Assembly: GCA_025531455.1 (NCBI GenBank)
Contig: JAMYHL010000072.1
Span: 62,001-126,000, forward strand
Source of the DNA: Apiotrichum sp. Y4204
Lineage: Eukaryota; Basidiomycota; Tremellomycetes; Trichosporonales; Trichosporonaceae
Length of the DNA stretch: 64,000 bases
Reading direction: 5' to 3'
Positions 1 through 12,603 of this stretch are shown piece by piece; position 1 is the stretch's first letter; each line of letters opens with the position of its first letter. Below the pieces are notes generated by a model. The model was not told where the DNA came from. It saw only the letters and a list, made by a program, of their open reading frames with translations, and searched no databases. The translations under genes were made by a program, and so were the position numbers.

Positions 1-380
1 AGACGGTCGAGGCCGCGAGCGTTTTCCTCTCCGCGCTCCAGCGCGAGGCGAGCGGAATTCCAGCCGAGAACGCGCTGCTCGTCGCTCGCGAAGCAATCGA
101 GCGCGTCGAGGAGGATGCCCGCGAGGAGACGGCAAAGGTCGAGATCTTTATTGATGCCGTCGACGGACAGCCTGATGCGGCTGGTGTGCGCGCCCACGAG
201 GCACTGATCGCCGCGCGGGGCAGCGAGATTGCCAAGGCTTCCCGCGACGCTGCTCGTGAGGCGTGGATTGCCCACGGCGCCGCTGTTAGGGAACGCGTCG
301 GCCAGGTGCAGGTTATGGGGCGGACGCTTCTCGAGACCATGTGTGATGAGGTCGACGAGGTGGTGCAGGCGTCGACCTAG
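1..380 (+). CDS. 3' end of an unidentified protein-coding gene (partial)
   Basis: A reading frame entered at base 3 stays open from the window edge to a TAG at 378-380, giving about 125 C-terminal residues. The peptide is rich in Ala, Glu and Arg with few helix breakers and is probably helical or coiled-coil; its last residues are VVQAST. No catalytic motif is visible and I do not recognise the family. The 5' end lies outside the window, so start, introns and full length are unknown. It converges on the histidine kinase gene, leaving only 129 bp between the two stop codons. The coding call rests on the open frame reaching the edge and on the codon and amino-acid composition. Confidence 0.6.
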   Translation, partial: TVEAASVFLSALQREASGIPAENALLVAREAIERVEEDAREETAKVEIFIDAVDGQPDAAGVRAHEALIAARGSEIAKASRDAAREAWIAHGAAVRERVGQVQVMGRTLLETMCDEVDEVVQAST

Positions 381-509
381 GGCACTATCCGTTATCATGT
401 AGGAAGCTCAGCTTTGGCCCAGCTTGGTTGTACAATCATTGCATCACTATAAAGCCCAAAGAAACTAACTGCTCACATATCCTACAACAGAGACACGTAC
501 AGATACTTG

Positions 510-3500
510 TTACAACACTGCTTCTTCACTCACACCAGCCAACTTTGCCTGTTCTGGCTTGCCATCTGTGCGGTGCTGCGCCACTGCCGCGCGCATCGTG
601 GTCACAAGGTCTGGGAGCTTGTACGGTTTAATCACCACTGCGGTGTGAGCGCTGCTGTTTACACATACCCATGACTGTACATACCATTATCAAACCCAGC
701 TGCGCGTGCAGTGGAGATCTGCCCCGGACGCGCGTTGCCCGTGAGCGCAATGACGAGGTTGTGGCGTGGATGCGGAACTTGGTCGCTCTGCCTCTGCTCG
801 CGCTGGCGGAGCGTCTGCACGGCCGTGATGCCGTCCATAACCGGCATCTCGACGTCCATGAGGACAATGTCGTAGCCGCCAACAGGGGCGGTATCGATAC
901 ATGCGAGTGCCTCCTCGCCGTTTGACGCAACGTCGCACTGAAACCCGGCGCGCGAGAGCTGTCGCTTGAGCACCGTCTGGTTGATGAGGTTGTCCTCGAC
1001 GATGAGGACGTGCAGCGGAGAGCCTAGCTGGTACTGCGCGGCAAAGGCGTCGGACATGCACATGGGCGTAAGCGGCGGGCTGATTACGCCGCTCGCCTCG
1101 GCATTGGTAAACGTAGCGACGGGAGGTGAGACCGGGGACAATGGCTCTACGGGCCGGGCTGAACTCTGCAGTTCTATCGTCGTCGCGGATTGTGATCCCT
1201 GCCGCGACGCCGGGGCGGAGGGTACAGCGGCCCAGTCTGGCGCGGTGGTGCGTGTGGCGATGAAAAAGTGGAAGGCCGTCCCTTCGCCCTCCTGGCTCTC
1301 TACCCGGATATCGCCGCCAAGGAGCTGGGTGATTTCTGGAGACAGGTTAGAGGTGCGGGGCGCTGAGGAAACTCACTCTTGCAGATGAACAGACCGAGCC
1401 CAGAGCCGCCGTAGCGGGTGTGAATGACCTTGTTGCCCTCTGCGCATCAGCGGTATGCCAATCTGTAGTACTCACGCTGGAATCTCTGGAAGAGCATTGC
1501 CTGCTCGCTGGGCGTCATTCCCGGGCCGGTATCCCGCACGCTGACAAAGAGGTACGCCGGCGTGTCCTCGGACACCTCACTGTCCACCGGAGGCGCAGCT
1601 GTCGCGGAGAGGGAATCGGGGAGTTGGAATGGGGGCGCGGGGGGCGACTCGGGGAGAATGTCGCCGCCAGGCAGTGGCGCACCTTGTCCTTCGCTCTTGA
1701 CAACAGCATACCCCGTGGGCGGCTCCCACGCAGCATCAAACTTGACAGTGATGCGCTTGGTCTCTGCGGCGGCCACGAACCGCATCGCATTCGTGACGAG
1801 ATTCATGACCACCTGGCCGAGACGCACGGGATCCGTCTTGATACCACGCACGCGCATGCGGTCGAGCGCGTCGCCAAAGAGCAGCTCGAGCTTGACGCCA
1901 TTCATGGTCGACTCGCTCGCAAAGATGGAGATGATCTTCTGCGCCTCGAGCCGCACGTCCACCTCGACCTCGTGGACATTCAGCATGTTGAGCTGGATGC
2001 GCGCGAGGGAAAGGACGTCGCCCGCGATGCGCTCCTGGATCAGGCCGCACTGGTAGATGCCTTGCGTCAGCACCGCTTGGTGAGTATACTCACTTTCCAA
2101 CGCCTCGATATCTTGGTCAATCTCCTGCAAGAGTGCCGCTGAAGGCGTAAAGCCCTGTGCGCCGGTACGCCGCAGCTCGTTCCGCAGACCGCAAAGGTTC
2201 TCTCTTACGAGCGAGCTGCATTGCAGGATTGCACTCACAGGCGTGCGGATCTCGTGGCTCGTCAAATCAACCAGGAGCTCCTGCTGGCGCTTACTCTCCT
2301 CCGCCTCGATGCGGCGGCGCTCAGCCTCATGCAGGCGTTCCTCGGCCTCTGTTATATCCGTGCTGCAGCACAGCACGCCCTTGAGCTCAGGAGCCACGAG
2401 GTCGAGGCGGGTGAAGATGCCCTGCATGACGCGCCCGTTCTTCCACCGCCACTTGCACGGAATGTGCGCACGCACGCCCCGGCGTATCTGTCGCCACGCG
2501 AGCAGGCACGCGTCGCGGTCAGCAGGCTCGATGCGGTTTATCCAGCTGTCCTTGCTCATTACGACTTGCTCGCGCGTCAGTCCGCTGGGGACGAGGAACG
2601 CGTCGTTGGCATACGAGACGTTGCCGTCCAGGTCGCTACGCACAATCGCGACGGGGCAGTAGTCGGAGGTAACGGCCAGTTCGCGGGCTCTGGCGAGATA
2701 CTTGCGTTCAAGCTTGGCGCGCCGCTTGCCCATCTGCATGTGGAGGTGGACGCGGGCAATGAGCTCGCGCGGCCGGAAGGGCTTCATGATAAAGTCGTCG
2801 GCGCCGGCGACAATGGCCGTCGCTGGAGACTCTTCGTTTGTGCATGTGGAGAGAAAGACAAAGGGAATGCTGGAGGTGAGGTCATTGGCGCGCAGGGCGG
2901 CCAGCAGGTCGTGTCCGTCCATCTTGACGAGGAAGAGGTCCGAGAGGACGAGGTGCGGCCGGAACTTTTTGTCGGGCACGGTTGCGAGCGACAGTGCCTC
3001 GTGGCCGTCAGACGCCTCGATGACCCTGCAGAACGGTGCGAACAGGGCACGCACGTAGCTGCGTATCTCCGAGTTGCTGTCAACAACGAGGAGAGTGTCT
3101 GAATGCTCAAACAGGAGCGTGTCGGCCCATCCGCCAGACGACTTTCCGGTGGTGCCGCCGCTGCCGCTGCAAATCGTAGAGTTTGCCGTTTCGTCGTCCT
3201 CCAAGCTGATGCAGTCAAGAGCTCCCTTTGCCGCACGCTCGCCATAGCCTCCCAGGACGATTGGATCTGAAGACTGCTTGGTAATGTACGTCTCGTGATG
3301 GGCCGGGAAGCTTGCTGTAAACGTCGACCCGCGCATCGCTGTGGTGTGTACGATCTCCGGCTCTCTCGGTAGAGAAAACCGCATCTCATCAGACGTGACG
3401 CCCTCCACCGACAATTCGCCGTCGTGGAGCCGAACAATCTCCTGCGCAAGCGCAAGCGACAGCTCCGCCTTGGTATCCGCGAGATCGAGACTGTAGATTC

Positions 3501-5729
3501 CCTGCGAGAGGACACGGGCAAACGAGTCGGGGACACCAGGCCCCGTGTCCTCGATGCTTATCACCGCCCACCGCTCGTCGTCGCGCGTCTCGTACCGCAG
3601 ACGAACGGTGACCGTCCCCACTGCGGTGACCTGCAGGGCCTGGGTAAGCAGGTTGCTCACAGCCGTTTCCAGCAGTGGGGGGTCAAAGCAGACGGGTTCG
3701 CTCGTCTGCTCAATGTCCCATACAAGCGACACGTTGCGGATGGTTGCTGCAGGGCGGAACATCTGGACGAGCTCGGTCACGAACGGCCCCAGGTCACCAG
3801 CTACGAAACGGGGCTGCATGTGTCCGCATTCTATCCTCGAGACGTCGAGCAGAAGATCGACGAGCTGCTGCAGCCTCCAGACGTTGCGCTGGGCGACGCG
3901 CAGCTGCTTCTTCTGTATCGGCGTAAGTGCTGTTTGTAAGACTTCATCGAGAGGTCCCGCGATCAGTGTCAAGGGCGGGCGGAAGCCGTGAGCGGCGCCT
4001 TGGACAAGGTTTGTCCTGGCTCGCACGAGCCGCTCGCGATCCAGCCGTCGTGTAGTTTCCTCCTCGAGCGCGCGGACAGCACCGAGCGAGGAGCCGATGA
4101 GACCGCGCAGGGTGCGGAACCACTCGGTGTACTCGGCATCAAGGGGCCTGCGAACATTAACGCCGACAACCAGCAGGCCGGCGAGGGTGCTCCCGCTGTC
4201 ATGTCTGATGTTGCCATCATCGCAATTGGTGAGAAGGGGTAGAAGAACAGCACGGTCAGGCAGCTCATCCCACTTTCTCAACTCGAATCCCTTTACGATG
4301 GCAGAGCAGTCGTCAACCGCAACGCACAGCCCGGTGGACAACGCGAGGTCAAATGGCCACTGCTCGCGTTCATGGCTGGTCAGGAAGGTGTGCGACGCGC
4401 CGCACCTGTCCGATGGTGGTGCCGTTAACATGATGTCGACGTCAACCCGGGACGGGGCTCCGGGGTGGTTTGCCGGTACGCCTACGGCGGCTTCGAGCAC
4501 CAGCTCCACGTTGGCACGAGGGCTGGTGGGATCTGGCGTGGAGACACGGTAACAGAGAACAAACGGCACATCGGCAGGGTTACTCTCGACGGATCGCGCG
4601 ACGCGCTGGAAAAAGTCGCTCGTGGTGCGTGCTGGCCCAATGTTCTGGATGAGGTTTCGCGTCGTCTTGAAGCGCCGCTCAGTGAGCACATCGACCGTCG
4701 TATCCTCTGCGGGACACATTAGCCCGACATGGCGATCCTGGTCGCGATCGTAGATCGGATAATACGCCCAGTCAAAGTACATTTCGATGAGGCGGCCCCT
4801 CTCGTCCGGCTTGTACTCGAGCAGCGCGTGTTTCTCAGACACAGTCTTTCCCGTAAGGGCGATCTCGGAGCGCTTTGCGTGGCCGGTCCAGAGCTGCGGC
4901 CCGAGATCGCGCGAGGGCTTGCCGAATAGCCGGGGATGGTGATATGATGATCTTGCGTATGCGTCGTTGCTAGCGTCAGCAGGGGAGATGGGGGCTCTAC
5001 GTACTAGATCCCAACGAGCTCGTCGCCCAGGTAGATACTGTAGATGCGTGGTGCGCTGAACATGCCACGCAGGGCAGTAAGGGCCGCGGTCGGCCACGTC
5101 TCGACTGGTCCTAGGGATGTGGCCGCCCAGTCTGTGGCCATGAATAGCGCCTCACATTCTGGGGAAATCGTGTGTGGCAAGGGAAAGGAGAGTCCTCTCA
5201 GGATTTTTGGAGGGCGCACCACGTCCGTCAGACCACTAGGGACATGCTCGACGTCTTCCAGAGGAGGTGTCTCGAGGGCGGTACTCTGGCAATGACACTG
5301 ATGGGGTGGACTCTGGCCGGGCGGCGTTGCGCTCGTGACAACATAGCGACCGGCCCGGAGCGCCGTCTTGGTCAAGTGCACAGCATTTCCGCCGAGGACG
5401 AATGGAAGTCCCATCGTCGTGTCATCCTCGAGCCAGGCGTGTAACGCCCGGTCTGTCGCCAAGTCAAGTTTGCCACCCCCAAGTGCCTGCGTCCATGGTG
5501 TGTTGACATACTCGATGACGAGCGTGCTCCCCGATCGTGATCTCGGCGCCGTTGTCGCGCCAAGTGATGGCCGACTCTGGTCCCATAGTCGGATGGTCGC
5601 CGCTGGGTAGGGATATACCTGCTGTAAGTCTTTCCGTCCGTGCGATAGCCGTGTGCAGATCCGTCTTCGAACACCGAGCATCGCACCCACCTTGATAAAG
5701 TCCGTCAGATGTGGATCGTCGCTGGACAT
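510..5729 (-). CDS. Hybrid sensor histidine kinase with two kinase/receiver pairs (Tco2-like)
   Basis: Five exons fit: 5729-5005, 4969-1476, 1439-1377, 1335-685 and 637-510. All introns are GT-AG and 35-47 nt, and together the exons encode about 1686 residues. Another in-frame 33-nt intron, 2061-2093, probably also splices. Order: N-terminal PAS-like region; degenerate first kinase (H-box AAHGFRPPLTL near residue 568, G-box DTGPGV); receiver 1 (LVLSDLF near 918, MKPF); PAS domain near 1015; full second kinase (SHEIRTPVS near 1148, NLVTN, DTGPGM, GGSGLGL); receiver 2 (VEDN, VLMDVEMP, IKPYK). Two kinase/receiver pairs in one protein recall Cryptococcus Tco2, so a cytosolic sensor feeding a phosphorelay to Ypd1/Hog1 is inferred. 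No membrane segment is seen. The start is the ATG at 5729; the frame further upstream has no ATG. Confidence 0.88.
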
Positions 5730-7506
5730 GTTGGTGTGCCGGCAAAGCGGCTCTCTGGGTCTCTTTGTTAGAGGCAATGGAGGTGTTCTCGAAAGTGTGA
5801 AGAATGGTCAGATGCGTCGAGTGTCTGCTTTGCGTTTGTTGTTGCTGGTGGGAAGATGCGAGTCTGCAGTCCCCACTTGTGCTTGGACACAGACAATGTG
5901 TGGCGACGCTTCCAGCACAGAGACAGGGACAGGACACATACAAGGACGGCACCAACATCTCTCAACAAGGGATCAAGGAGGGAGGTGGGGGCCGATCACG
6001 GATATGCATGGGGGACGATAGCAAGCAACATCCAGCACCCGTACAGAACTGTGTCGGGCGCTCGGGCCGGCACCTACACCGAGTGTCAGGCGGGGTTGCA
6101 CCTCGTTCCACGTCCATTTCAGCCGCGACAGCAGCCGTCCGTGTCTCGCTACCGCTCTCGCCTCTTTTTTTCTCGCGGGGGGTCGCGTGTCTGTCTCTGA
6201 TGCGCAATGTGTCCACCACAAGCCATGGCGCCTCGCGCCTCTGGCAGAAAAGAGATGGACGCTCGACGCCGCCAAGCGATCCGAGCGAACGCCCGGTGGC
6301 CGGTGGCGTGGCTTACGGGTCCGGCAAAGCGAGGCCTTGTGATCCTGTGATCCTGGGATGTTGGGAGGCCTTGTGCCGTCTTGCAATACGGGCCACGGGG
6401 ATATGTGTGCACAATGTGTTCGCGGTCGAGACATGCCTCAAGTGGAAGAGGTTGGATGGCGAACAGGGATCGGATCGATCAGAAGCGCCGCCCGTCCCTC
6501 GTTGACCGGGGGCACTGGTTCCTTTTGCCCTGGGATTGCGCGGATGGTCGCCCGAGGGACATTCCTATACCGGAATGTAGGAATATGTCTCAATCCCCCG
6601 GAGAGTCCGTGGGAATGGGCACAAGAGGTATGCACTTGGCCGGAGTCATTCCTCAAAACGGCAAGAAAAAAACAGAGGTAGGTAAGGTTCTGGTTCTGAG
6701 ATGGAGATATCGAGAGGGTTGGGAGGCAGCGCACGGTGCCGTCGAGGACCGAGCGCAAATGTGGCTCAAGGGAACAACAACAACATGGTGGACGAACCAA
6801 CGAGACCGCGAGCCAAGTGAGACCGATCTCGAAGGAGGCGACAGAAATGTGATTTAAGATTTTGAGCGCCGTGTCGCGGATAGAGCTGTCTTGGCACTTA
6901 TTTATACGCCCAGTTCCGAGGTCCAAGGTCCGAAGGTGCAGAGATTGCAAAGGCCAGAGATCGAAAGGGAGCAAGGTTTGGTGGCAGTGGCGTTTGCTGG
7001 CGTTGTGTTCGACAGTTGCGAGGCGTAGCGACGTGTGGCGCTGCGGCGCCCGATTGAAACCTGGCATCGGGGCCCATATCTGTCCCGTCTGCATACCTTC
7101 TTGGTCTCTTGGCGTTGCGGGGACCCGGTCGATACTATCCAATCTGGGGAATTGGGCAATGTCGTGCACAAGTGCCATTAGACCCCTTGAACACGTCCAC
7201 CACCCTTTTCGAAACAAGGATCTCGGGAGCAACAGACTGCACGATAGTTTTTTACGCACTTCATAACGCGCACGGTTGAGCGCTATGGGCGCTGGGAACG
7301 CATGCAGACACATTTAAACTCTACACAGATTCGGAAACGGTGGGTTTGGGGCGGGCGATACGTGGCGTGCGATACGGTATCCTGCGCATGTCAGCAGATC
7401 AGCAGAAAACGGGGAACGTGAAGGCGTGTCGAACAGAGCGACATGTGGCAACTTACAGAAAGCGACATGTCGCCAGGATGAGTAGACTAGCGACTCGATC
7501 GGCTGA
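5730..7506. other. Intergenic region, no supported gene
   Basis: This 1.8 kb lies between the kinase start and the small basic gene and should hold the kinase promoter. Open frames on both strands are long but Cys-, Trp- and Arg-rich, overlap one another and match nothing. A GATC-rich stretch at 6341-6356 recurs near 18.36 kb. Confidence 0.5.
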
Positions 7507-7746
7507 TCACTTCTTGACATCCTTCTTCGCCCCGCCAGCAGCTGGCTTGCCGCCCTTCGCACCACCAGCACCATTCCCACCGGTGGTCTGTCTATTAGCA
7601 ACAGCGAACGGAACCCGGCGCGTCTACCTTTGCGTCTTTGCCACCCGGAGTTCTGTTTGTCAGCTGTTTATCGCAAAAGAGACAGCTCACTTCCCACCAC
7701 CCTTGGCACCCTCCTTGGGCTTGTTCTCAGGCTTCTTGGGAGGCAT
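7507..7746 (-). CDS. Small Lys/Gly/Ala-rich basic protein
   Basis: Three exons are supported: 7746-7691, 7652-7628 and 7587-7507, separated by GT-AG introns of 38 and 40 nt with branch-like CTGAC and CTAAT. They join in frame to give 53 residues starting MPPKKPENK and ending KKDVKK. The protein is almost entirely Lys, Gly, Ala and Pro, and is expected to be disordered and strongly basic. I do not recognise it. The N-terminus resembles those of small ribosomal or chromatin-associated proteins, but no domain follows. Support comes from the consistent Lys/Gly composition across all three exons with frame-preserving splices. The next gene on the same strand, the helicase, ends 269 bp upstream of this start. 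Confidence 0.5.
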
Positions 7747-8015
7747 GTTGCGGAGACTTGGTTTGAGAGGCTGAGATACAGCAATATGTTGAACAACAGA
7801 TGATAGTAAGGTGGAGACCGAAGGAGATGGTGATGGAAGACGGATTAAGTATGGCCTGCACAAGACAGCGTCGACGGAACAGGCAGGGAAGACACGATGG
7901 TCGAAGCTGTCTACAACAGGCATTGCTCGCGCTCTGACGGCGACAACAAATCCCTCGGTGGCTCGTGTATGGGAACCTGTCGCATTGCAGTGTGCAGAGG
8001 CCACTGGTCTCGCAC

Positions 8016-11000
8016 TCAGTCGGCAAACCGCGCACGCTTCTTCGGCCGGGACTCGTTTTGCCCCTCGGTAGCTGGTGTAGGTTGCAGATCTGCAGAGGTG
8101 GCTGTCTTCCCATGCTCGAATGACCGCTTTGTGTCTGTGGTCGAAACCGGATCGGAAACCGGATCGATTCTCACACCAGCGTCCTGCGGTGAGCCCGGAG
8201 TGACGATTGGAGTAGTGGCCATACTGGCGTTGGCCGATGGGGGGATGACCGCTGCACTTAATCGCTCATACTCTTCGTTCTCGTGTGCGTTCAAATTGGA
8301 GCCGAATGGAACGAGTCGAATGGGGAAGGGAGCAGGGTCCGTGTCCTCGGAATACACAAAGCGTGGATTCTGAAACGTGTGAGCTACCAGACTCTGACAT
8401 GAGACACGAACCTCGATGAGAGAACGTTTGTAGCTCTCCTCCAATGCCACCGAGCGCATCGACGCTTCGCGCTGGATAATGTCCTCCTCAAATGTTCCTT
8501 CCGTAACGAGAATGTCGACATGCGTGGGACGCGTTTGGCCGATGCGATGGATGCGCTGAGCTGTTAGCATGTATTTCTCCGTCTGGGGCTCCGACGTCCC
8601 CACGACAAACCTTGATTGCCTGGGCTTGTGTGTCCAAATTCCAGATAGGAGACAGGAATATCATGCGGTTGGCGAGCACAAGCGTCAGGCCACGGGCAGC
8701 AATCTTGTGGTCGAGGAAGATGACGCGGTTGAGGTGATGGGCAAAGTCCTGAATCGCGCGGTTTCTCTCGATTCCGCTCATGGCGCGCACGACGTACACC
8801 CTGGCGTCAGTTGGTGGAAAGAAGCCGATCAACTAACGACTGCACCCCCACCAGAGTCAGTGCCTCTTGCACATGGGCAATTTCGTCGTATACGCCAAAG
8901 ACCACAAACTTGTCCGTGATTGGTGAACTGAGGATGGTGCGCACAACAAAGTTGATCTTGGTCGAGTGGCTCGACGAGCGGATAATGGCTGGAAGCGGTC
9001 GTGGTGCACTGGGATCAAAGTGGGCGAGGTGCTCAGTTTTCTCGATTAGGGCTGCAACGGCCTTGGCCTTTGGGGTCTTTTTCTTGACCTCCTTCTTGTT
9101 GGGAAGCTTGGGTATCTTGGGTATGTCCGCTGCCGCGCCTCTGTCGAGGCGATGGTGACTGAGGTCCGGCGCCGCGCTCTTGGTTTTCCTCCCCTCCTCC
9201 CAGGCCTTCGCCTCACGCTCCATTATCTGCAGGAGCTTCTTACACTGAGGATGAAATGCGCGTTCGTCCCATCCAATCCGTATGATCTCTGCCAACGACG
9301 TGCCGTGCTCGTTGAGATCGCGAAGGAGTTTGAGCGCCATGGCGTCTATGACGGGGACTTGGCTATCTGCCGCCTCAGACCACGCATCCAGAATAGCCGG
9401 TGGGAACATATCCGCCTCGTAGGGCACGGAGACGGTCTCGTTGCGCATCCACTCTGCCCATCCTGGCGAGTCGAGTGCCCTCTGCATGTGCGCATTGGCC
9501 TCCCGCACCGCATCACAATGCTCCTTTGAGGGTCGCTTGCGTTCCAGAAAGGTGTTGTTGCGAGTGATGGCGCCCTCGAGATCCATCGTTGCGGATGAGA
9601 ACCAGAGACACGCGAGATGAAGATTAGTCACCACCTGGTTGAAGGCCTCGGTATTGCGCGGGTGGAGAAAGTAGTCTTGGTCCTCAAAGTTACCTGGAGA
9701 TCAGACCCAGTGACGACTGCCACTCACTCGTGTAGACATTACTGACGACAAGCGCGGTAAGGGCGTTGTATGTCAGCTGCTGCCAGTGCGTGAAATGCAC
9801 TAGCTGAACAGACAGACTCAACGGCGGCACGTGGGTTTCCTCGTTAATCACGCCAGGCCGGTGCTTAACCATCGTCGCAGACATGATCTCGCGGATACGG
9901 TCGACCGAGCCAACTTCCGGCCCGTTCATGTGACCGCCTCCGTGCCGCAGCGGCTTTGTGACAAAGCGGAGGAAGTCGTCGTGCTGGAAGAGGTCTGCGG
10001 ACAAGAAGCCCTGGAGCATCTTGCCAATCCGCACAACGTCCTCAAAGTCCTTGTTTCCCCATGGGTTTATTTTGCGGGAACTGGCCGAGGGATTGAATTG
10101 GAGGAACGATCGCTCCGCGTCTTCCGTACCTTGCTTTAAATGTCGCCCAGGAGCTGCAATATGAGTTCAGGACGGCAAGACGACTCACTTCCGCTCACGA
10201 TCCATCGGCGTTCGACACTCATCGCCTTGGCTAAACTCGTGCTCAGACTGGCGAGATTGTAGGCGTTGCTGCCCTCATCTAGGAGTCAGCAGGCGTCTCC
10301 AACTGCAACAAACCCAAAATGAGCCGCTTCCACCGCGCCTTCATAAGCTCAGTGTCGTACTGGCCTATTTCGTCTCTCTTTGCTTCCTTTTTCCATTCTG
10401 CCAAGTCAGTGATCGTGCGGATCTTGCGACGCACGCTCTACGCTTAATAATATGATCTAAGGATTAGCAATGTACAGTTTCCACGCGCAGACGACGATCG
10501 CTCGCGCCCTCTCGGCCCTCTCCAAGGAATACTCACGTCGTAACGAACAAGCTGTTCGATAGGCAACAATTGCGGTACCTTTTTCCCAACCTTTGCTAAT
10601 GTGTAAATCTTCAATGCTCCCTCGGCAAGATGTGTCTCGGCTTCGGCGAGCCATTGGTCAACCAGGATCTGGGGAACAACAATGATGGTTGTCTGGGCTA
10701 GTATCCACCGCTCGGGGGGTACCTCGGCCCGAATCTTCGCGTAGCGGGGTAACCGCGGCGGAGGAGGGAAGCGGTAGTACAGGCACACGCGGTTGTTGAG
10801 GAGCTCCTGGCTTGACGGACTGACGGTTAGTTGTAGAGTATCCGCCGCCCCGGGATTGTGGAGCGTGATCAGGTCGGCACACATAGACGCGAGCGACGGC
10901 GTGCCCGTCGCGTTTTCGTGGGAGATGCCTATACCATCACGCATAGCGGCAGCAGATGCGGTCGAGTACTCTCGCAGCGCGACATCGGTGTACACGGCTG

Positions 11001-11900
11001 ATATGTCGACTGCTCCCTTTGGCGGTCGCGTGGGCTGGTGCCGAGATGCAAGGACCAGAGCGAGGCACATCAAAGTCTTTCCCACACCCATCTGTTCGCA
11101 CAGGATTCCGCCCTGCGGAAGCGGGAATCGCTCTGGATATCGGACGAATCGCATGTCCTTGAGATCCACGTAGTACGGCTTCCCAGTCTCGATATCGGTA
11201 AACGGTGTGTACTGCGGACTGAGGAGTGTCCCTGGCTGGCACTCCATCTGCAGCATGCGAGCAACTGAGCGCTGAGAGTTAGCACCTACTGTATCGCCGA
11301 CTCACAATCTGGTACTTGTACATCAGCGTGTTGACGCCCGGAACGTTGTCGTAGTTGGCCAACGCAGTGAACATCTCGTGGTCACCATGAAACTCGCCAG
11401 GCTCAAATCGGGGCTCGGGTGGCGAGTCGATGAGCGCGTACAGGTCCTGCATCCCCGTGCTTTTCTCGTCTGTCTGATAAGTCAGCCGCAGTTCGTAAAT
11501 GTCACGCGTAACTGACCGAGTCTCGTAGCATTCTACCTCCTCCCTCCGCATCGAAATCCTTCTCGAGAAGGTTAAATAGCCGCCTTACCAGCTTGACGCG
11601 CTTCCCCTTCGGCCGCCATGCGACGCCGTCGCTGGGCTGAACCCCAACACGAACAAGGACGGAGTCACCCTGTCTCCGGGTCCATAATCGCAGCTCTGAA
11701 TCCTCCGCGGAGGCCAAGTCGCACGCTTCACGGATGACATCAAGTCTGTCGTCCGGGTCTGGTGTCCAGCGTTCTGGCTGTCCAAGGGCGTCGATGACAT
11801 CTGCCGATATCGGCACCCACCCACTCCCATTGGTGGCGAGACTAGGTGCAGCTCCGCTCGGCCGCAGGGAGACGACCCCTAGCTGTATGAATCGATCCAT
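8016..11900 (-). CDS. SNF2-family DNA-dependent ATPase/helicase (Rad5-like, no RING)
   Basis: About ten exons join in frame. The start is the ATG at 11900 (MDRFIQLGVV) and the stop is at 8016-8018. Visible in order are a QIRSVARML-type Q-motif region, Walker A GVGKT in CEQMGVGKT, TTIIVVPQILVDQW (motif Ia region), a DEGS box in RLILDEGSN, RWIVSGT (motif III), and a helicase C lobe with GLTLVLANRMIFLSP and RIHRIGQTRPTHV (motif VI). This is the SNF2 superfamily order, closest to Rad5/Rad16/HLTF-like enzymes that remodel chromatin or act in DNA-damage tolerance. The segment between the lobes is Lys-rich and lacks the Cys/His pattern of a RING finger. The C-tail (PKKRARFAD) looks like a nuclear localisation signal. 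Most introns are 33-60 nt; a 42-nt in-frame intron near 8370-8410 is uncertain. The specific role is not deducible. Confidence 0.85.
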
Positions 11901-12603
11901 GCCAGGACGAGGGCAGTCATGGATGCGTGGATGCACGAAACGAAGAAAGTAAAAGGATGAGGGATGGTAAGAACGTCGCCGCCCGTGGCCATGATTTTAC
12001 GTTTTGACTGGCAACAACATCTCAGGTGGGTGGAGATGAAATCGCTGCCGCGTGCCGTGCCTGGGTGAGGACCTCCACTTTGCCACCTAAAACTGGATCA
12101 CAACCGTTGATTGACGTAAGTATGCAGACAAGACATTGTGGGATGGGAAATGAATATGGATGTGGATGGGATAGATATCGGAGATCGGGGAGAAGCCAGA
12201 CCGAGATGGAGCTCGGGTCACGTCGATCCCCGGCGATCCTGCTTCTAGAAGCTAAACACCAAGACCACAAGAACATTCTGTCGCATTTTTATGCCTTCCT
12301 TTCTGGCATCTTGCCCTTCTTGTTATCGCTTCAGGATATCCACTCTAATGTACATCCGGCTTGACGACAACGACATGTCATTTGACGGTGTAGACCGAGA
12401 ATGCAACAGAGAGGTGGCCATCTCCGACAGGACAGTTGGAGCAGAAAGTAACCGGCGGCCATCCCACTCGGTGGACAAGTGGGGCCCGTGCAAACCCCAG
12501 ATCACAACCGTGCCGGCTGACCAGATGACCGACGAGGGTGGTGGGTTTGTCATCAATCCTCGTCCATCGCAGCGTCCCATTCGCTTCTAAAGTCTGCATC
12601 TGC
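11901..12603. promoter_or_regulatory. Divergent promoter region between helicase and NADH pyrophosphatase genes
   Basis: The two genes are transcribed away from each other, so both promoters must lie in these 703 bp. No gene is supported here, and I see no recognisable operator. Confidence 0.4.

Noticed and set aside
6438..7313. 291-codon open frame on the minus strand
   Set aside because: Composition is Cys/Arg/Leu-biased with no family motif and it overlaps equally long frames on the other strand.
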